Below, in pieces: positions 30,111-39,020 of a stretch of DNA of 39,042 nt. Position 1 is the first letter of the stretch, and each line of letters opens with the position of its first letter. The notes under the pieces are model-generated. The model did not search any database. It was not told the DNA's origin and saw only the letters and a program-made list of their open reading frames with translations. The translations under genes were made by a program, and so were the position numbers. This DNA is from a virus: positions 1-39,042 of IMG/VR virus record IMGVR_UViG_3300044949_001160; one strand, 5' to 3'.

Positions 30111-30171
30111 GCGCCATCACGACGCTGCGGCGGGCTTGCCTAAGACCCGGTGAGGCGCCGGCCGAAGCCGG
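30111..30171 (-). promoter_or_regulatory. 5' leader with two hairpins (copy 1)
   Basis: In the 94-base gap before the tail tube gene, minus-strand GCGTCGTGATGGCGC (30125-30111) folds with a 5-bp stem that includes a G-U pair where copy 2 has A-U. Upstream CCGGC-TTCG-GCCGG (30171-30158) is a stable UUCG-type hairpin. A shared sequence runs on to the ATG. It may shape strong expression of the tube gene or mark a moron insertion point. Confidence 0.5.
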
Positions 30172-30177
30172 TAGCGG

Positions 30178-31035
30178 TCAGGCCCAGTGTTGGGCCATCC
30201 ATTCGGTGTCGATCTCGTGCGGCTTAGGCGCTCCATACCACATGGAAACGGCCACACCCGGCGCTGGCGGACGGCCGCGCAACGGCATCGGCTGCCAGGC
30301 CACGGCATGCGGCACTACCTGCTGCACCCAGGCCCACGGGATGCGGCGCTCTTCCAGCGTCACCTGGAGGTGGCCTTGATCGCCCCACCACGGGCCCGAA
30401 CCGTCATAGACCTGCATGATGCCGGCCGGATGCGCCGCGACTTCCTCGTAGACGCACGACAGATCCCAGTTCCAAGCCAGAAAGCTGGAGTTGATCCAGC
30501 CATGCTTCATGTCCCAGGAACACAGCAGCGGATGCGCTTCCATGGCGTCCGCGATTGGGTCCAGCGAGCCGCACACGACGGTATCGAGATCCAGATAGAG
30601 CACCGGGCCGCGGAACAGGCCGGGCCGGAAAAGCTCAATCTTGCTCCAGAAACCCGGCCAGTTGTGCGCCAGTGCGATCCGCTCCACACCGTTCGGCACA
30701 TCAGCCGCGTCGGTCAGGCATACGAAGCGATGCGGCCGGGACAGGTGGCGCTTCACGGCGCGTGCCATGCGGCCCACGTAGTCGTGCTTGTCGTAGATGC
30801 CGCCGCGCTTCCAAACGCAGGCGACGGTGAGCGGCTCATCGCCCAGGCGCGGCGGGATGAACGGATTGGCCTGCACGTTCGGCTCGGGCGGATCGGCCTC
30901 GACCGCCACCTGTTCGGCCAGGAACCGCGCGGCAAGGTGCGGCTCAATGTCCAGCATTTCGCCCGGCACAAAGTAGCGGGCAGTGCGATCCGCCTCAATC
31001 TGCTTGCCGCGGGCGATGAAGCGTATCCAGGTCAT
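30178..31035 (-). CDS. Glycosyltransferase (GT-A fold, DXD) moron
   Basis: This 285-residue protein has residues 1-50 as a small separate domain (RFIARGKQIEADRTARYFVP) of the kind seen fused to phage head-tail proteins. From about 68 it is a glycosyltransferase with VACVWKRGGIYDKHDYVGRM, RFVCLTD and the DXD motif VLYLDLDTVV (D149, D151). It lies between tail completion and tail tube genes, an unusual place. It may glycosylate virion proteins, or change host surface sugars to block superinfection. The acceptor cannot be told from sequence. Confidence 0.85.
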   Translation of the reverse strand: MTWIRFIARGKQIEADRTARYFVPGEMLDIEPHLAARFLAEQVAVEADPPEPNVQANPFIPPRLGDEPLTVACVWKRGGIYDKHDYVGRMARAVKRHLSRPHRFVCLTDAADVPNGVERIALAHNWPGFWSKIELFRPGLFRGPVLYLDLDTVVCGSLDPIADAMEAHPLLCSWDMKHGWINSSFLAWNWDLSCVYEEVAAHPAGIMQVYDGSGPWWGDQGHLQVTLEERRIPWAWVQQVVPHAVAWQPMPLRGRPPAPGVAVSMWYGAPKPHEIDTEWMAQHWA

Positions 31036-31424
31036 GCGGCCACCGTCGTCGTTGCGCGAAACCGGATGATGCCGTGTCGCGTCATGCCATCCGCATCCGT
31101 AAACAGCTCCAGATCCTCGAACCGCATGTCGATGAACGTAGCGCCGGTAAGGCTCAGCGGTTGTTCGTGCAGCCGATCCTTGATCTTGCCCAGCAACTCG
31201 CGGGCTTCTTTGTGGCCGCGGTATCGGCTCCAGACGTGGATCTCTACCAGCGTCTCTTCGCCGCGCAGAAGCTGCGCCGACCAGTCGTAAGCCCGGCCGC
31301 CATCGATCTCGATGTGCGGGTAGTCGGCACCCTGCGGCGCAGCCTCATAGACACCGGCGCCGATCGGCGGCGCGGCGACGAGTGCGGCGTAGATGGCCGC
31401 GTAGAGGGGGAGCTGGGCGGTCAC
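31032..31424 (-). CDS. DUF3168 tail terminator
   Basis: This 130-residue protein matches DUF3168 (PF11367), the tail terminator/completion protein of many siphophages, with PLYAAIYAALVAAPPIGAGV, YPHIEIDGG and VEIHVWSRYRGHKEARELLG. It caps the growing tail tube and joins it to the head. The start is GTG in a GTGA overlap with the preceding gene. Confidence 0.87.
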   Translation of the reverse strand: MTAQLPLYAAIYAALVAAPPIGAGVYEAAPQGADYPHIEIDGGRAYDWSAQLLRGEETLVEIHVWSRYRGHKEARELLGKIKDRLHEQPLSLTGATFIDMRFEDLELFTDADGMTRHGIIRFRATTTVAA

Positions 31425-31840
31425 AGGCTGGCCGCCTGACCCAGAAGCCGCACCACCGCGGCGCGGTGCCGGTCGAGGATCTGCTGGCGGTTAGCCTCAA
31501 ACGCCGGCCGTAGGAACGGCCGCGCCGCCATTGGCGGGATGTTCCGGCCCGGTGCGCCCTTGGTGCCTTTCTCGACAAACACGGCGCGCCACCCCGCTTT
31601 CTTCCACTTGCGCCGAAACCGCTTCGGGTCGAACCCAACCTCCGCGCTCGTCTTGGTGATCCTCACACCGATGCTGTCGCGGAGCGCGCCGGTGTCGATC
31701 GGCACGCGCGCGGAGGCGTCGGCGGCCACCAAGAGCGCGCTGCGGGCAATCTCGGCGCTCATCTCGTCCGTCATCCGATCCGGCAGGCGCTGCATCAGCC
31801 GCCGGAAACGCGGGTCCAGTTCCGTCCGTGATCGTGCCAT
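31421..31840 (-). CDS. HK97-gp10 family head-tail protein
   Basis: This 139-residue protein with ARVPIDTGALRDSIGVRITK, FVEKGTKGAP and AARPFLRPAFEANRQQIL is typical of the HK97 gp10 family, which acts in head-tail joining. The ATG at 31840 is chosen because TGATG ends the upstream methyltransferase; an earlier in-frame start would overlap that gene. Confidence 0.88.
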   Translation of the reverse strand: MARSRTELDPRFRRLMQRLPDRMTDEMSAEIARSALLVAADASARVPIDTGALRDSIGVRITKTSAEVGFDPKRFRRKWKKAGWRAVFVEKGTKGAPGRNIPPMAARPFLRPAFEANRQQILDRHRAAVVRLLGQAASL

Positions 31841-32439
31841 CAGGCCACCGCCGCCCACCAGCCCGGCACCGGATGCACCGGCCGGAACCACACGCTATCG
31901 GGCCCGATCAGGTAGCCCGGCGCCATCTCGTCCACCGCCGCCTTGACGGTTGGCCAGTTGATGTCGTGGCCCAGCAGCCACCCGCCGGGCTTCAGCGCCG
32001 GCAGCCATGCCGCCACGTCGGCCAGAACCGCCTCGGTGGTATGATCGCCGTCGATCCACACGAAATCGAGCGCGGCATCCGGTGGCACCACGGCCACACT
32101 GGGCCCGCGCAGCAGCACGCAACGGCCCGGATAGTCGGCCTCCACCGCCAGCGCCGACGCATAGGCGCGCTCGTGGTGCGCTGCCGTCCAGTCGGCTGGC
32201 TCCAGCGGCGTGTCGTTCGGCGTCCAGGTGTCGACGCCCAGCATATGCAGGCCGCGGCACCGCTTCAGCAGCAGGCGCAGCGTCACGCCGAAGCTCACGC
32301 CGATCTCTGCGCCGTGACGCCATTCCATGCGATTAGCCAGCCATGCCAGGAACTCGCCGCGGGTCCAGTCGGCCGACACGCCCGAGATCGTCATCTTGGC
32401 CGGCGGGAGGTAGCCGGGCATTTGCTCCGCGGGCGCCAT
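31840..32439 (-). CDS. Class I SAM-dependent methyltransferase moron
   Basis: This 199-residue protein has the Methyltransf_24-like fold. The SAM-binding AEIGVSFGVTLRLLLKR is at 44-60, acidic GVDTW at 68-72, LDFVWIDGDH at 124-133 and LKPGGWLLGHD at 149-159. Proteins of this type methylate sugars or small molecules rather than DNA. It lies inside the head-tail genes and may work with the glycosyltransferase 800 bases downstream to decorate virion or host glycans. TGATG overlaps on both sides show it is co-translated. Confidence 0.87.
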   Translation of the reverse strand: MAPAEQMPGYLPPAKMTISGVSADWTRGEFLAWLANRMEWRHGAEIGVSFGVTLRLLLKRCRGLHMLGVDTWTPNDTPLEPADWTAAHHERAYASALAVEADYPGRCVLLRGPSVAVVPPDAALDFVWIDGDHTTEAVLADVAAWLPALKPGGWLLGHDINWPTVKAAVDEMAPGYLIGPDSVWFRPVHPVPGWWAAVA

Positions 32440-32765
32440 CAGATCGCCACTCCGCGCTCGGCCTCGAGCGCCATGTAGAGCGAGCGCGCGCCGGGGTCCG
32501 ACACAAACCGGATGTTGTAGGCCGCGCCGTTCCAGGTGATTCGCATGGCGGCGGTCACGTCACCGCGGCGGCGGATCGTGAAGCGGTAATTTGCCGGCGC
32601 CTCAACCTCGCCGAAGTCGGCACGCTCCCGGCCGGACAACGGGCGCACGCTAGCCCAGACGGTGGCGACGTTGACCCACGCCAGCGCGGCGCCGCCGTAG
32701 TCGTCGGCCGTGCGCGCTTCGCGCTGGATGGTGATGCGCTGGTCGAGAGTGCCGATCACAGCCAC
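32439..32765 (-). CDS. Head closure protein (Phage_H_T_join)
   Basis: This 108-residue protein is of the SPP1 gp16/head-tail joining family (PF05521): IGTLDQRITIQREARTADDY, GGAALAWVNVATVWASVRPL, SGRERADFGE. It closes the head portal and presents the surface for the tail. It overlaps the gp6-like adaptor gene by 10 bases. Confidence 0.9.
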   Translation of the reverse strand: MAVIGTLDQRITIQREARTADDYGGAALAWVNVATVWASVRPLSGRERADFGEVEAPANYRFTIRRRGDVTAAMRITWNGAAYNIRFVSDPGARSLYMALEAERGVAI

Positions 32766-33346
32766 CAGACCCGATACGCCGCCATCAGCCGCGCCACGGC
32801 CGGGATCTCCGCAGGCGCGCGCGCCGCAGATGCCTCGCGCTGCTCATACAGCTCACCCAGCACCAGCAGCACCGCAGACTTGATCGCCGCCGGCACCGCC
32901 GCCGCGTTGGCATAGCCGGCCTGGAAGGAGACACGGACGGCGCCCAGCGTGTCCGCCAGCGTTGCCGGCCAGGTCGTGCCAGCCGCCGGCAGAATGCGCC
33001 CGGGCGCCGCCTGCGGACCGGATGGCGCTTCAACCTGATAGGCCGACGCCGACAGCACCACCTCGGCGCCCGCCGTGTTCACAATCCGCAGCTCAGTCAC
33101 GGAAATCAGCGGCGCGATCGGGACGCGGATCGCGCCCTGATCGGCCGGGAACCCAGGCAGGCGCATCTGCCACGTCTGCGGCATCAGCGCCCGCCCGGTG
33201 TAGTTCTCCACCGCCTCGCGCGCTGCCGTCAGCATGCCGGCGATGAGCGCGTCGTCCGGGTTGCCGTCGTCAATGCGCAGGTGCGCCTTGGCTTGCGCCA
33301 AAAGCACAGGCTCAGACGTTGGCCCGGTGAGGAGGCGGAGATCCAT
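32756..33346 (-). CDS. Head-tail adaptor (gp6/phiE125 gp8-like)
   Basis: This 196-residue protein starts MDLRLLTGPTSEPVLLAQAK and has AKAHLRIDDGNPDDALIAGM, characteristic of the phiE125 gp8/HK97 gp6-like adaptor that stacks on the portal ring. ENYTGRALMPQTWQMRL and LLVLGELYEQREA are further family landmarks. Confidence 0.9.
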   Translation of the reverse strand: MDLRLLTGPTSEPVLLAQAKAHLRIDDGNPDDALIAGMLTAAREAVENYTGRALMPQTWQMRLPGFPADQGAIRVPIAPLISVTELRIVNTAGAEVVLSASAYQVEAPSGPQAAPGRILPAAGTTWPATLADTLGAVRVSFQAGYANAAAVPAAIKSAVLLVLGELYEQREASAARAPAEIPAVARLMAAYRVWWL

Positions 33347-33349
33347 GGC

Positions 33350-33784
33350 TTAGGCCGGCGCCACGCGGTCCAGCAGGCCACGCACCGCCACTGCCGACAT
33401 CGGCGTGGCCGTGCCGTGGGTGCCGGAGAAGTCGGCCAGCAGCTTGATAAACTGCTTGCGGCCGACGTAGCCCAGCGCCGTGACGCTCGGCGTGGCGTGT
33501 GCCGCCGTCAGCGAGCGGACGATGCCGCCGGTGCCGACAGTCACGCCCACCACGTCCGCCTGTGCGACGGCAGTGTAATCGCCGCCGGAGGTGTCGCAGT
33601 GGGTGAGCTTGAACTCCACCTTGTTGGTGGACGAGAAGGTGATGCCGCCGACACCGACCTCGATCAGCACCGTGCAGGCATCCGCCTTCCCGATGTCGAA
33701 CGCGGCCGGCGTGTTGTCGGCGTCATAGGCGGCGGCCGGCAGGAGAACCCCCGCCGTCACCGCCTGGGATTGGTCGAACCTCAT
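33350..33784 (-). CDS. Putative head auxiliary/decoration protein
   Basis: This 144-residue protein is beta-rich with a Gly/Thr-rich body, located between the capsid and adaptor genes. It resembles small phage capsid-associated proteins (VEFKLTHCDTSGGDYTAVAQ, GYVGRKQFIKLLADFSGTHG). A decoration or minor head role is inferred from place and composition. It is preceded by GGAGACAAGCGG. Confidence 0.68.
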   Translation of the reverse strand: MRFDQSQAVTAGVLLPAAAYDADNTPAAFDIGKADACTVLIEVGVGGITFSSTNKVEFKLTHCDTSGGDYTAVAQADVVGVTVGTGGIVRSLTAAHATPSVTALGYVGRKQFIKLLADFSGTHGTATPMSAVAVRGLLDRVAPA

Positions 33785-33807
33785 CCGCTTGTCTCCTTCA
33801 GGTCAGG

Positions 33808-35028
33808 CTACGAGGCCGCATTGACGAACACCTTCACGGCGCCGCCCACGTCCACGAGGTTGCCGCCCGAGCGCAGCCAGGCCAGGAACCCGACCTGCCC
33901 CTTCTTGGTGAAGGCGCTGTCGGTGAACCGGAACATCTCCATGCTCATCACGTCGCGCACGTAGTAGAAGGAGAAGTCGCCGAACAGGATCGACCGGGCG
34001 GACGCGGCCATGCTCGCCACATCCTGGTTGATCGTGATCGGCGCACCCAGCAGGGTATCCGGCGAACCCTGCGGGCTGCCCTGGTCGTAGCCCGGCACGA
34101 AGATCGGGCGGCTCGACCCGTCCTTGATCTTACGGATCGCCTTCATCGTCGCGTCGTTGAACATCCAGCGGGCGCGGCCGAGAGCGCGATACGCGGGATC
34201 GACCGAGTGCTGCAGATCCACGAGGCTGTCGTAGGTGACGGCCGTCACCTGCGAGGTGCTGTTCGCCGCGGTCACGCCCACCGTCGCAGCCGTCACCACG
34301 CCATTCGGCTGCGCAGAGCCGGTGCCGGTGGTGAAGTGCGCGTTGGTGATGCGGCCCAGGCGCTCCGTCAGGCGGTTGCGCACGAAAGCCTCGATGTCGA
34401 CGCTGCTGTCCTGCAGCAGCTCGAACGGCACCGTGACCACCTTCGAGCTATACTTGTAGACCGGCAGGCCAATGGTGCCGAAGGACACATCGGCGTCGGT
34501 GGCCGTCTGGTTCTCGGCCACGATCTCGCCAACCTCGGCGGTGCCGTTCGACGTCGGGAAGCTCATCGCGCCGATGCCGCTTGTGGCGATCACGGTGGAG
34601 ACGCCGCGCATGCCGCCAAACGCCTTTAGCGCGTCAAGCACGGTGTTCGCCACGGCGCTGTCGACGGTGAACCCACCTTCGCTGCCCGTGGTGGTGCTCA
34701 TGGTGGCGCGCACCTGCTGCCACTCCTCGGCGTTCAGCGCCTTGTCGCCGCCGCGCAGCCACTTGGCATAGAGCGACAGGCCGCCGTCGCGGTTGTCGCG
34801 GCCCAGGCGCTCGGCGGCGCCGGCCACCGCATGCGTCTGCGTCTCGGCGGCCAGCTTCTCGTTCGCGTCGGCGATCCGCTTGATGCGCGCGTCGATGGCG
34901 TCGATCTCGGCCATCATCGCGTCATACTTCGGCGTGTCGTCCGCCTCATTCCAGTTCGGGGACTCGATCAGGGCCTTCACGCTGGCGCCAATCGCCGCGC
35001 GCTGCTCCCGAAGCGACTGAACGCTCAT
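33808..35028 (-). CDS. Major capsid protein, HK97 fold
   Basis: This 406-residue HK97-type capsid (PF05065) has an N-terminal charged helical segment (about 1-100, with DARIKRIADANEKLAAETQT) that acts as scaffold and is removed by the protease gene next door, then the coat from about 105. Landmarks are STTTGSEGGFTVDSAVANTV, PVYKYSSKVVTVPFELLQDS and FYYVRDVMSMEMFRFTD. The start follows AAAGGAT. Confidence 0.95.
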   Translation of the reverse strand: MSVQSLREQRAAIGASVKALIESPNWNEADDTPKYDAMMAEIDAIDARIKRIADANEKLAAETQTHAVAGAAERLGRDNRDGGLSLYAKWLRGGDKALNAEEWQQVRATMSTTTGSEGGFTVDSAVANTVLDALKAFGGMRGVSTVIATSGIGAMSFPTSNGTAEVGEIVAENQTATDADVSFGTIGLPVYKYSSKVVTVPFELLQDSSVDIEAFVRNRLTERLGRITNAHFTTGTGSAQPNGVVTAATVGVTAANSTSQVTAVTYDSLVDLQHSVDPAYRALGRARWMFNDATMKAIRKIKDGSSRPIFVPGYDQGSPQGSPDTLLGAPITINQDVASMAASARSILFGDFSFYYVRDVMSMEMFRFTDSAFTKKGQVGFLAWLRSGGNLVDVGGAVKVFVNAAS

Positions 35029-35072
35029 GGGGTATCCTTTCCAACTACAGGGATGTCTGCCGCGGCTCGCGC

Positions 35073-35786
35073 TCAGACGGGGGAGAGCGCCATCTTCACG
35101 GCCAGCTTCCTGGCCAGGACGGCGCGCATGTCAGCAACCGGCGCGGCCGGCGCAGTCTCAGCAGCCGGCGCGCGGGCGAAGGCGCTCAGATCCCACGCTG
35201 CGGCCTGTCGCTGCGTGTTCTCGGTGACGACGCGATCGGCCAAGCCAACCGCCACGGCCTCGTCGGCCGTGAACCACGTCTCCGCGCGCATCATTTCCAG
35301 GAAGGCATCCGCGCTGCCATTGGCGCGGCGCGCGTAGGTGGCCGCCAAGTCGCCGTCGATCTTCTCCAGCAGCGCCGCCGTGCTCATCATCTCGTCGGCG
35401 TTGCCGATCGCCAAAGACCACGACTTGTGGATCATCAGCTTCGCGCCCGGCACCATCTCCAGCACAGCCGCCTCCGCCGCGATCACCGACGCCGCCGATG
35501 CCGCAAGGCTGTCCACGCGGGCGGTGATCGGCATTGGATGCTCGCGCATTGCCGCCACCATGGCCTGCGCACCGAACACGGAACCGCCCGGCGAGTTGAT
35601 CCGCAGCGTCACGGGGCCCTTCGTGGCGCGCAGCGCCGACATGAACGCCACCGGCGAGATGCCACCGAGCCAGTCGGCTTCATCCTGATCGCCGGCGATC
35701 GCGTCATACAGCCAGAGCACGTCGCCATCGGCCTCGAACTTGCCACGCGTCTTGTTGGCCAGGCGCATCCGCACGTAGGGGGTCAT
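35073..35786 (-). CDS. Prohead protease, ClpP-like
   Basis: This 237-residue protease of ClpP fold (PF00574) cuts the capsid scaffold. RINSPGGSVFGAQAM is the oxyanion-region block, nucleophile S97 lies in SLAASAAS, H120 in KLMIHKSW, and the acid is near D144-D146. It stands between portal and capsid genes in the standard order and starts in an ATGA overlap with the portal stop. Confidence 0.95.
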   Translation of the reverse strand: MTPYVRMRLANKTRGKFEADGDVLWLYDAIAGDQDEADWLGGISPVAFMSALRATKGPVTLRINSPGGSVFGAQAMVAAMREHPMPITARVDSLAASAASVIAAEAAVLEMVPGAKLMIHKSWSLAIGNADEMMSTAALLEKIDGDLAATYARRANGSADAFLEMMRAETWFTADEAVAVGLADRVVTENTQRQAAAWDLSAFARAPAAETAPAAPVADMRAVLARKLAVKMALSPV

Positions 35787-37030
35787 GGCGTCGTCTCCTG
35801 CGGCGCGGCCGGCTGGATCTGCGGCAGCGGCCCGGCCGGCTCGCGGCTCATGTTCAGCTTGGCGCGCGCTTCCTCGACGGTGATGAACGCCGGCTCACCG
35901 GCACGGCCCAGGCCGATGCGCAGCGCCTCCATCATCGCTTTCGTGTCGCCGCGCTCCAGCTCGGTGGTGTCGAACTCGGCCACGCGGCCGACATTGCGGA
36001 AGAACTTGCGGTTGATCTCATTCTGAAAGGCATTCAGGTGGTCACGCAGCGCGAAGCGCACGAACCCCTTGCCCATCGCCTCGATGCCGGTGCCCCAGGA
36101 GGTGTTGCCTTCCGTGTGGCCGATCATCCAAGCCGGCACGCCATAGACGCGCGCGATCTCCTCGACCTGGAACTTGCGCGTCTCCAGCAGCTGCATCTCT
36201 TCCAGCGGCATCGTCAGGGCCTCGATCGACAGGCCACCTTCCAGGATCATCGGCTTGCCGCCGTTGAGCGGGCCCTGATACCGCTCCAGCATCTCGCGCA
36301 GCCGATCTACCTGCGCTTGCGTCAGGTTGCCCGCCGCCTTCAGCGCGTAGTCAGGCCGCGCCATGTTCTCCAGGAACCGCGACGAAAAATCCTGCGCGCT
36401 GATCGCCAGCCGGCCGGACACCCGCAGCGCGTGCTTAAGCGGCGACAGGCCGCGCAGCCCGTTGAACCCGAAACCCGGCACGTGCAGCACGTCGTCCTGA
36501 TCGAGCACGCGCATCCGCGTGGCTTCCGGCGCCGGGCTTTCGATCGTGCGATCCGGCTGGATCTCGTAGACAAGCCGCGCGCCGTCCGGCGTGGCGATCA
36601 CGCGCACGCGATTGGGGTGGATCGGCACCAGCCCCGCCACGCGCCCACCGGACCCGCGCAGGATCTCGGCGAACCCGTCGCCGTGCAGCAGCTTCGAGCC
36701 CACCAGAAACGACCAGCCCGCCGACGCGGCCCAGCGCGGACAGAATTGCTCGTTGAGCGTCCACCACAGATCGGCGTTCATGTCGCGCGACAGATCGCCA
36801 TCCGGCGCGCGGCGGTAGATGTGCATCGGCAGCGCCGCGATGGCGCCGGCGATCAACTGGACGCAGGCATACACGGCCGACACCGACAGCGCCGCCTGCT
36901 CGCTCGGCGCGCCCGTCTGCCCGCCGAACGCCGTCAGGCTTTCCCACACGCCATTCCCGCGGCGGATGTCGGAGCTGTCCACCGCGTTACGCGGCGCGAT
37001 CTTAGCCGCAAGCCATGTGCGCCAACTCAT
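35783..37030 (-). CDS. Portal protein, HK97 family
   Basis: This 415-residue portal (PF04860) forms the 12-fold ring for DNA entry. Landmarks are LSVSAVYACVQLIAGAIAAL, LPMHIYRRAPDG, QDFSSRFLENMARPDYALKA and QVEEIARVYGVPAWMIGH. It overlaps the TerL stop (ATGA) and the protease start. Confidence 0.95.
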   Translation of the reverse strand: MSWRTWLAAKIAPRNAVDSSDIRRGNGVWESLTAFGGQTGAPSEQAALSVSAVYACVQLIAGAIAALPMHIYRRAPDGDLSRDMNADLWWTLNEQFCPRWAASAGWSFLVGSKLLHGDGFAEILRGSGGRVAGLVPIHPNRVRVIATPDGARLVYEIQPDRTIESPAPEATRMRVLDQDDVLHVPGFGFNGLRGLSPLKHALRVSGRLAISAQDFSSRFLENMARPDYALKAAGNLTQAQVDRLREMLERYQGPLNGGKPMILEGGLSIEALTMPLEEMQLLETRKFQVEEIARVYGVPAWMIGHTEGNTSWGTGIEAMGKGFVRFALRDHLNAFQNEINRKFFRNVGRVAEFDTTELERGDTKAMMEALRIGLGRAGEPAFITVEEARAKLNMSREPAGPLPQIQPAAPQETTP

Positions 37031-38670
37031 AGGAACAGCACCCGCGGCTCAATCGACACCGGCGCGCGCGCCATCAGCTCGACAGCGTTGAACGTGGCCA
37101 TCAGCGGGTCGATCTTGGCCGAGCCGCTCGCCTGCTTCGTGATCAGCATGGCGTTTCCTTTCGGCTCAACCTTCGCGTTGCCCGCGCACCAAGCCATCAG
37201 CGACTGCCCGGCATGCACCAGCGAATCCTCTGCCAGCTTGCGCTCCGTCAGCTTGATTGCGCCGCCCAGACGCCACCCCTGCGACACCGCAGCCATTTGA
37301 TCGGCGGTGAAGCCGGCCGCTGTGAGCGCATCCACGACGGCGTGACTGTTGCCGGGGTCGATACCGATCCCGTGCTTCTCCGGCAGCAGGCCGGCCGCGT
37401 TCACCTCGGCGCAGATGCTCACCAAATCGTCCAGATCCTGGCCGACACGCTCAACGATGCGCAGATCGCCGGCCGCAGCGAAGTCGCGCAGCCGCGGCGC
37501 CTCACTCTGCCGACGCTTCAGCACCACCGGATGCGCCCAGGCGTAATTCCACGTGAGCCAGCGGCCCGTCTTGCGCTCGCGGCCAACCACTGCGAAGCCG
37601 AGCAAGTCGTCCAGGCCGCCGCCGTCTATGCCGATCGTCACCACGTCCGAAGCCGCCAGAACCGCCGACAGCGTGAGAGCCGGCTCGGCCTGGCGCTCCC
37701 AGTATTCAGCGCCGGCCCAGCCGTCCGATTTCAGCGCCAGACCCACCTCGACGTTGAGGTGCTGGGAGGCCCAGCGGCGGACCTCCTCCGGCCCTGCCGC
37801 CTGAGCGGCTTCCCAATCCGGCACTAGCCGATCGGTGGTGATGCTGAACCCGTTGTTTGGCGTGACAATGTGCCAGTTGGCCGGCTCGCGCCAATCCATG
37901 CCGTCCGGGAACTCATACAGCAGCGGCAGTAACGGCGCCGCAAGCCGCCCGTCCCGCACCGCGCGAGCCTTTTGCAGCTCGGCCTTGAACACGCCGGACG
38001 GTGGCCGCTCCGATTGCGTCGTGATCGTCAGCAGGAATGCCTCGGGCTGGCTGATCATGCCGCCGCGAAGCTGGCCAATGACGCGATCCGCATCCGGCGC
38101 CTCAGCGATCACGTGCAGCTCGTCCAGCAGCACGCCCGCCGGCTTGGAGCCGGTGACGATCTTCGGATCGAAGCTCTTCACCTTCAGAAACGCGCCAGTC
38201 GGCCGGTAGACGATGGTGCGGATGTGGTCCCGCACATGGAACTTGGCCGCCAGCACCGGATCGGCCTCGATCATCCCGACAGCCTGCCGAAACGCCAGCG
38301 CGGACACTTCTTGCGTCGGCGCCACCAGCAGGAACTCGGCGCGCGGGCGCCGGTTCATCAGCAGCGCCGTCACCATGATCGCCGCGCCGCCCGTCGTCTT
38401 GGCGTTTTTCTTCGGAACCAAGGTGAAGAACTCGCGGATGTGCCGCTCTTCACCGTCCCAGGAGCCAAACACCGCGCGCACCAGATCGCGCTGCCACTCG
38501 CCGGCACCCTCGGCCATCGTCGGCTGGCCCGGCACATCCGGCAGGCGCAGCGCATTGAAGATCGCCACCGCACGCGCCGCCGCCGCTTTGTCCAGCGGCA
38601 CGGACGGCACCAGCGAGCGACCGGCACGCAGCCGCGCCACCCAGTCCGGGCAGGCGGTGCTCCACGTCAC
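37027..38670 (-). CDS. terL: Terminase large subunit
   Basis: This 547-residue packaging motor and nuclease is of the HK97-like terminase family (PF03354/PF20441). Walker A-like VPKKNAKTT is at 85-93 and Walker B VLLDEL at 180-185 (D183, E184). A nuclease-type acidic TIGIDGGGLDD segment lies near the middle. It starts with GTG in a GTGA overlap with TerS. Together with HNH it cuts concatemers at cos. Confidence 0.95.
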   Translation of the reverse strand: MTWSTACPDWVARLRAGRSLVPSVPLDKAAAARAVAIFNALRLPDVPGQPTMAEGAGEWQRDLVRAVFGSWDGEERHIREFFTLVPKKNAKTTGGAAIMVTALLMNRRPRAEFLLVAPTQEVSALAFRQAVGMIEADPVLAAKFHVRDHIRTIVYRPTGAFLKVKSFDPKIVTGSKPAGVLLDELHVIAEAPDADRVIGQLRGGMISQPEAFLLTITTQSERPPSGVFKAELQKARAVRDGRLAAPLLPLLYEFPDGMDWREPANWHIVTPNNGFSITTDRLVPDWEAAQAAGPEEVRRWASQHLNVEVGLALKSDGWAGAEYWERQAEPALTLSAVLAASDVVTIGIDGGGLDDLLGFAVVGRERKTGRWLTWNYAWAHPVVLKRRQSEAPRLRDFAAAGDLRIVERVGQDLDDLVSICAEVNAAGLLPEKHGIGIDPGNSHAVVDALTAAGFTADQMAAVSQGWRLGGAIKLTERKLAEDSLVHAGQSLMAWCAGNAKVEPKGNAMLITKQASGSAKIDPLMATFNAVELMARAPVSIEPRVLFL

Positions 38671-38984
38671 TGGAGAAGCGCCTCCCAGTCCGTGCCGCGC
38701 TCCGCCGTCAGCGCCTGCCGGTGCTGCTGCGCCTTCTTGCCGCCCTCCGCAGCGTCGGCAGCCTTCGGATGCACATACGGCGCCGCAGCCTGCGCCATTC
38801 TGTCGCGCCGCGCTTCGTCGGCCGTCACGTCGTTCATCACGCCGAGCATGTATTCCAGCGGCGACAGGCCACCGGAGCGCGCAGCAGCGCGGATGTCCGC
38901 CGCCACCTTCTCACTGATTTTCGCCGGCTCACGCAGCGCCGCCTTCAGCGGCCCGGAGCCAGGCCGGGCGCCACCACGAGGCAT
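38667..38984 (-). CDS. terS: Terminase small subunit (putative)
   Basis: This 105-residue protein starts MPRGGARPGSGPLKAAL. Its LSPLEYMLGVMNDVTADEAR and RMAQAAAPYVHPKAADAA blocks match small phage proteins annotated as terminase small subunits upstream of TerL. The N-terminus is basic. The ATG at 38984 follows AGGAC. DNA recognition at cos is expected. HNH follows across the junction. Confidence 0.8.
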   Translation of the reverse strand: MPRGGARPGSGPLKAALREPAKISEKVAADIRAAARSGGLSPLEYMLGVMNDVTADEARRDRMAQAAAPYVHPKAADAAEGGKKAQQHRQALTAERGTDWEALLQ

Positions 38985-39020
38985 TGTTCCGTCCTGTGTT
39001 AGTTGGGTTATTCAAAGGCA

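Noticed and set aside
30158-30171. CCGGC-TTCG-GCCGG hairpin as a terminator after the glycosyltransferase gene
   Set aside because: It is not followed by T residues on the minus strand, and essential tail genes lie downstream.
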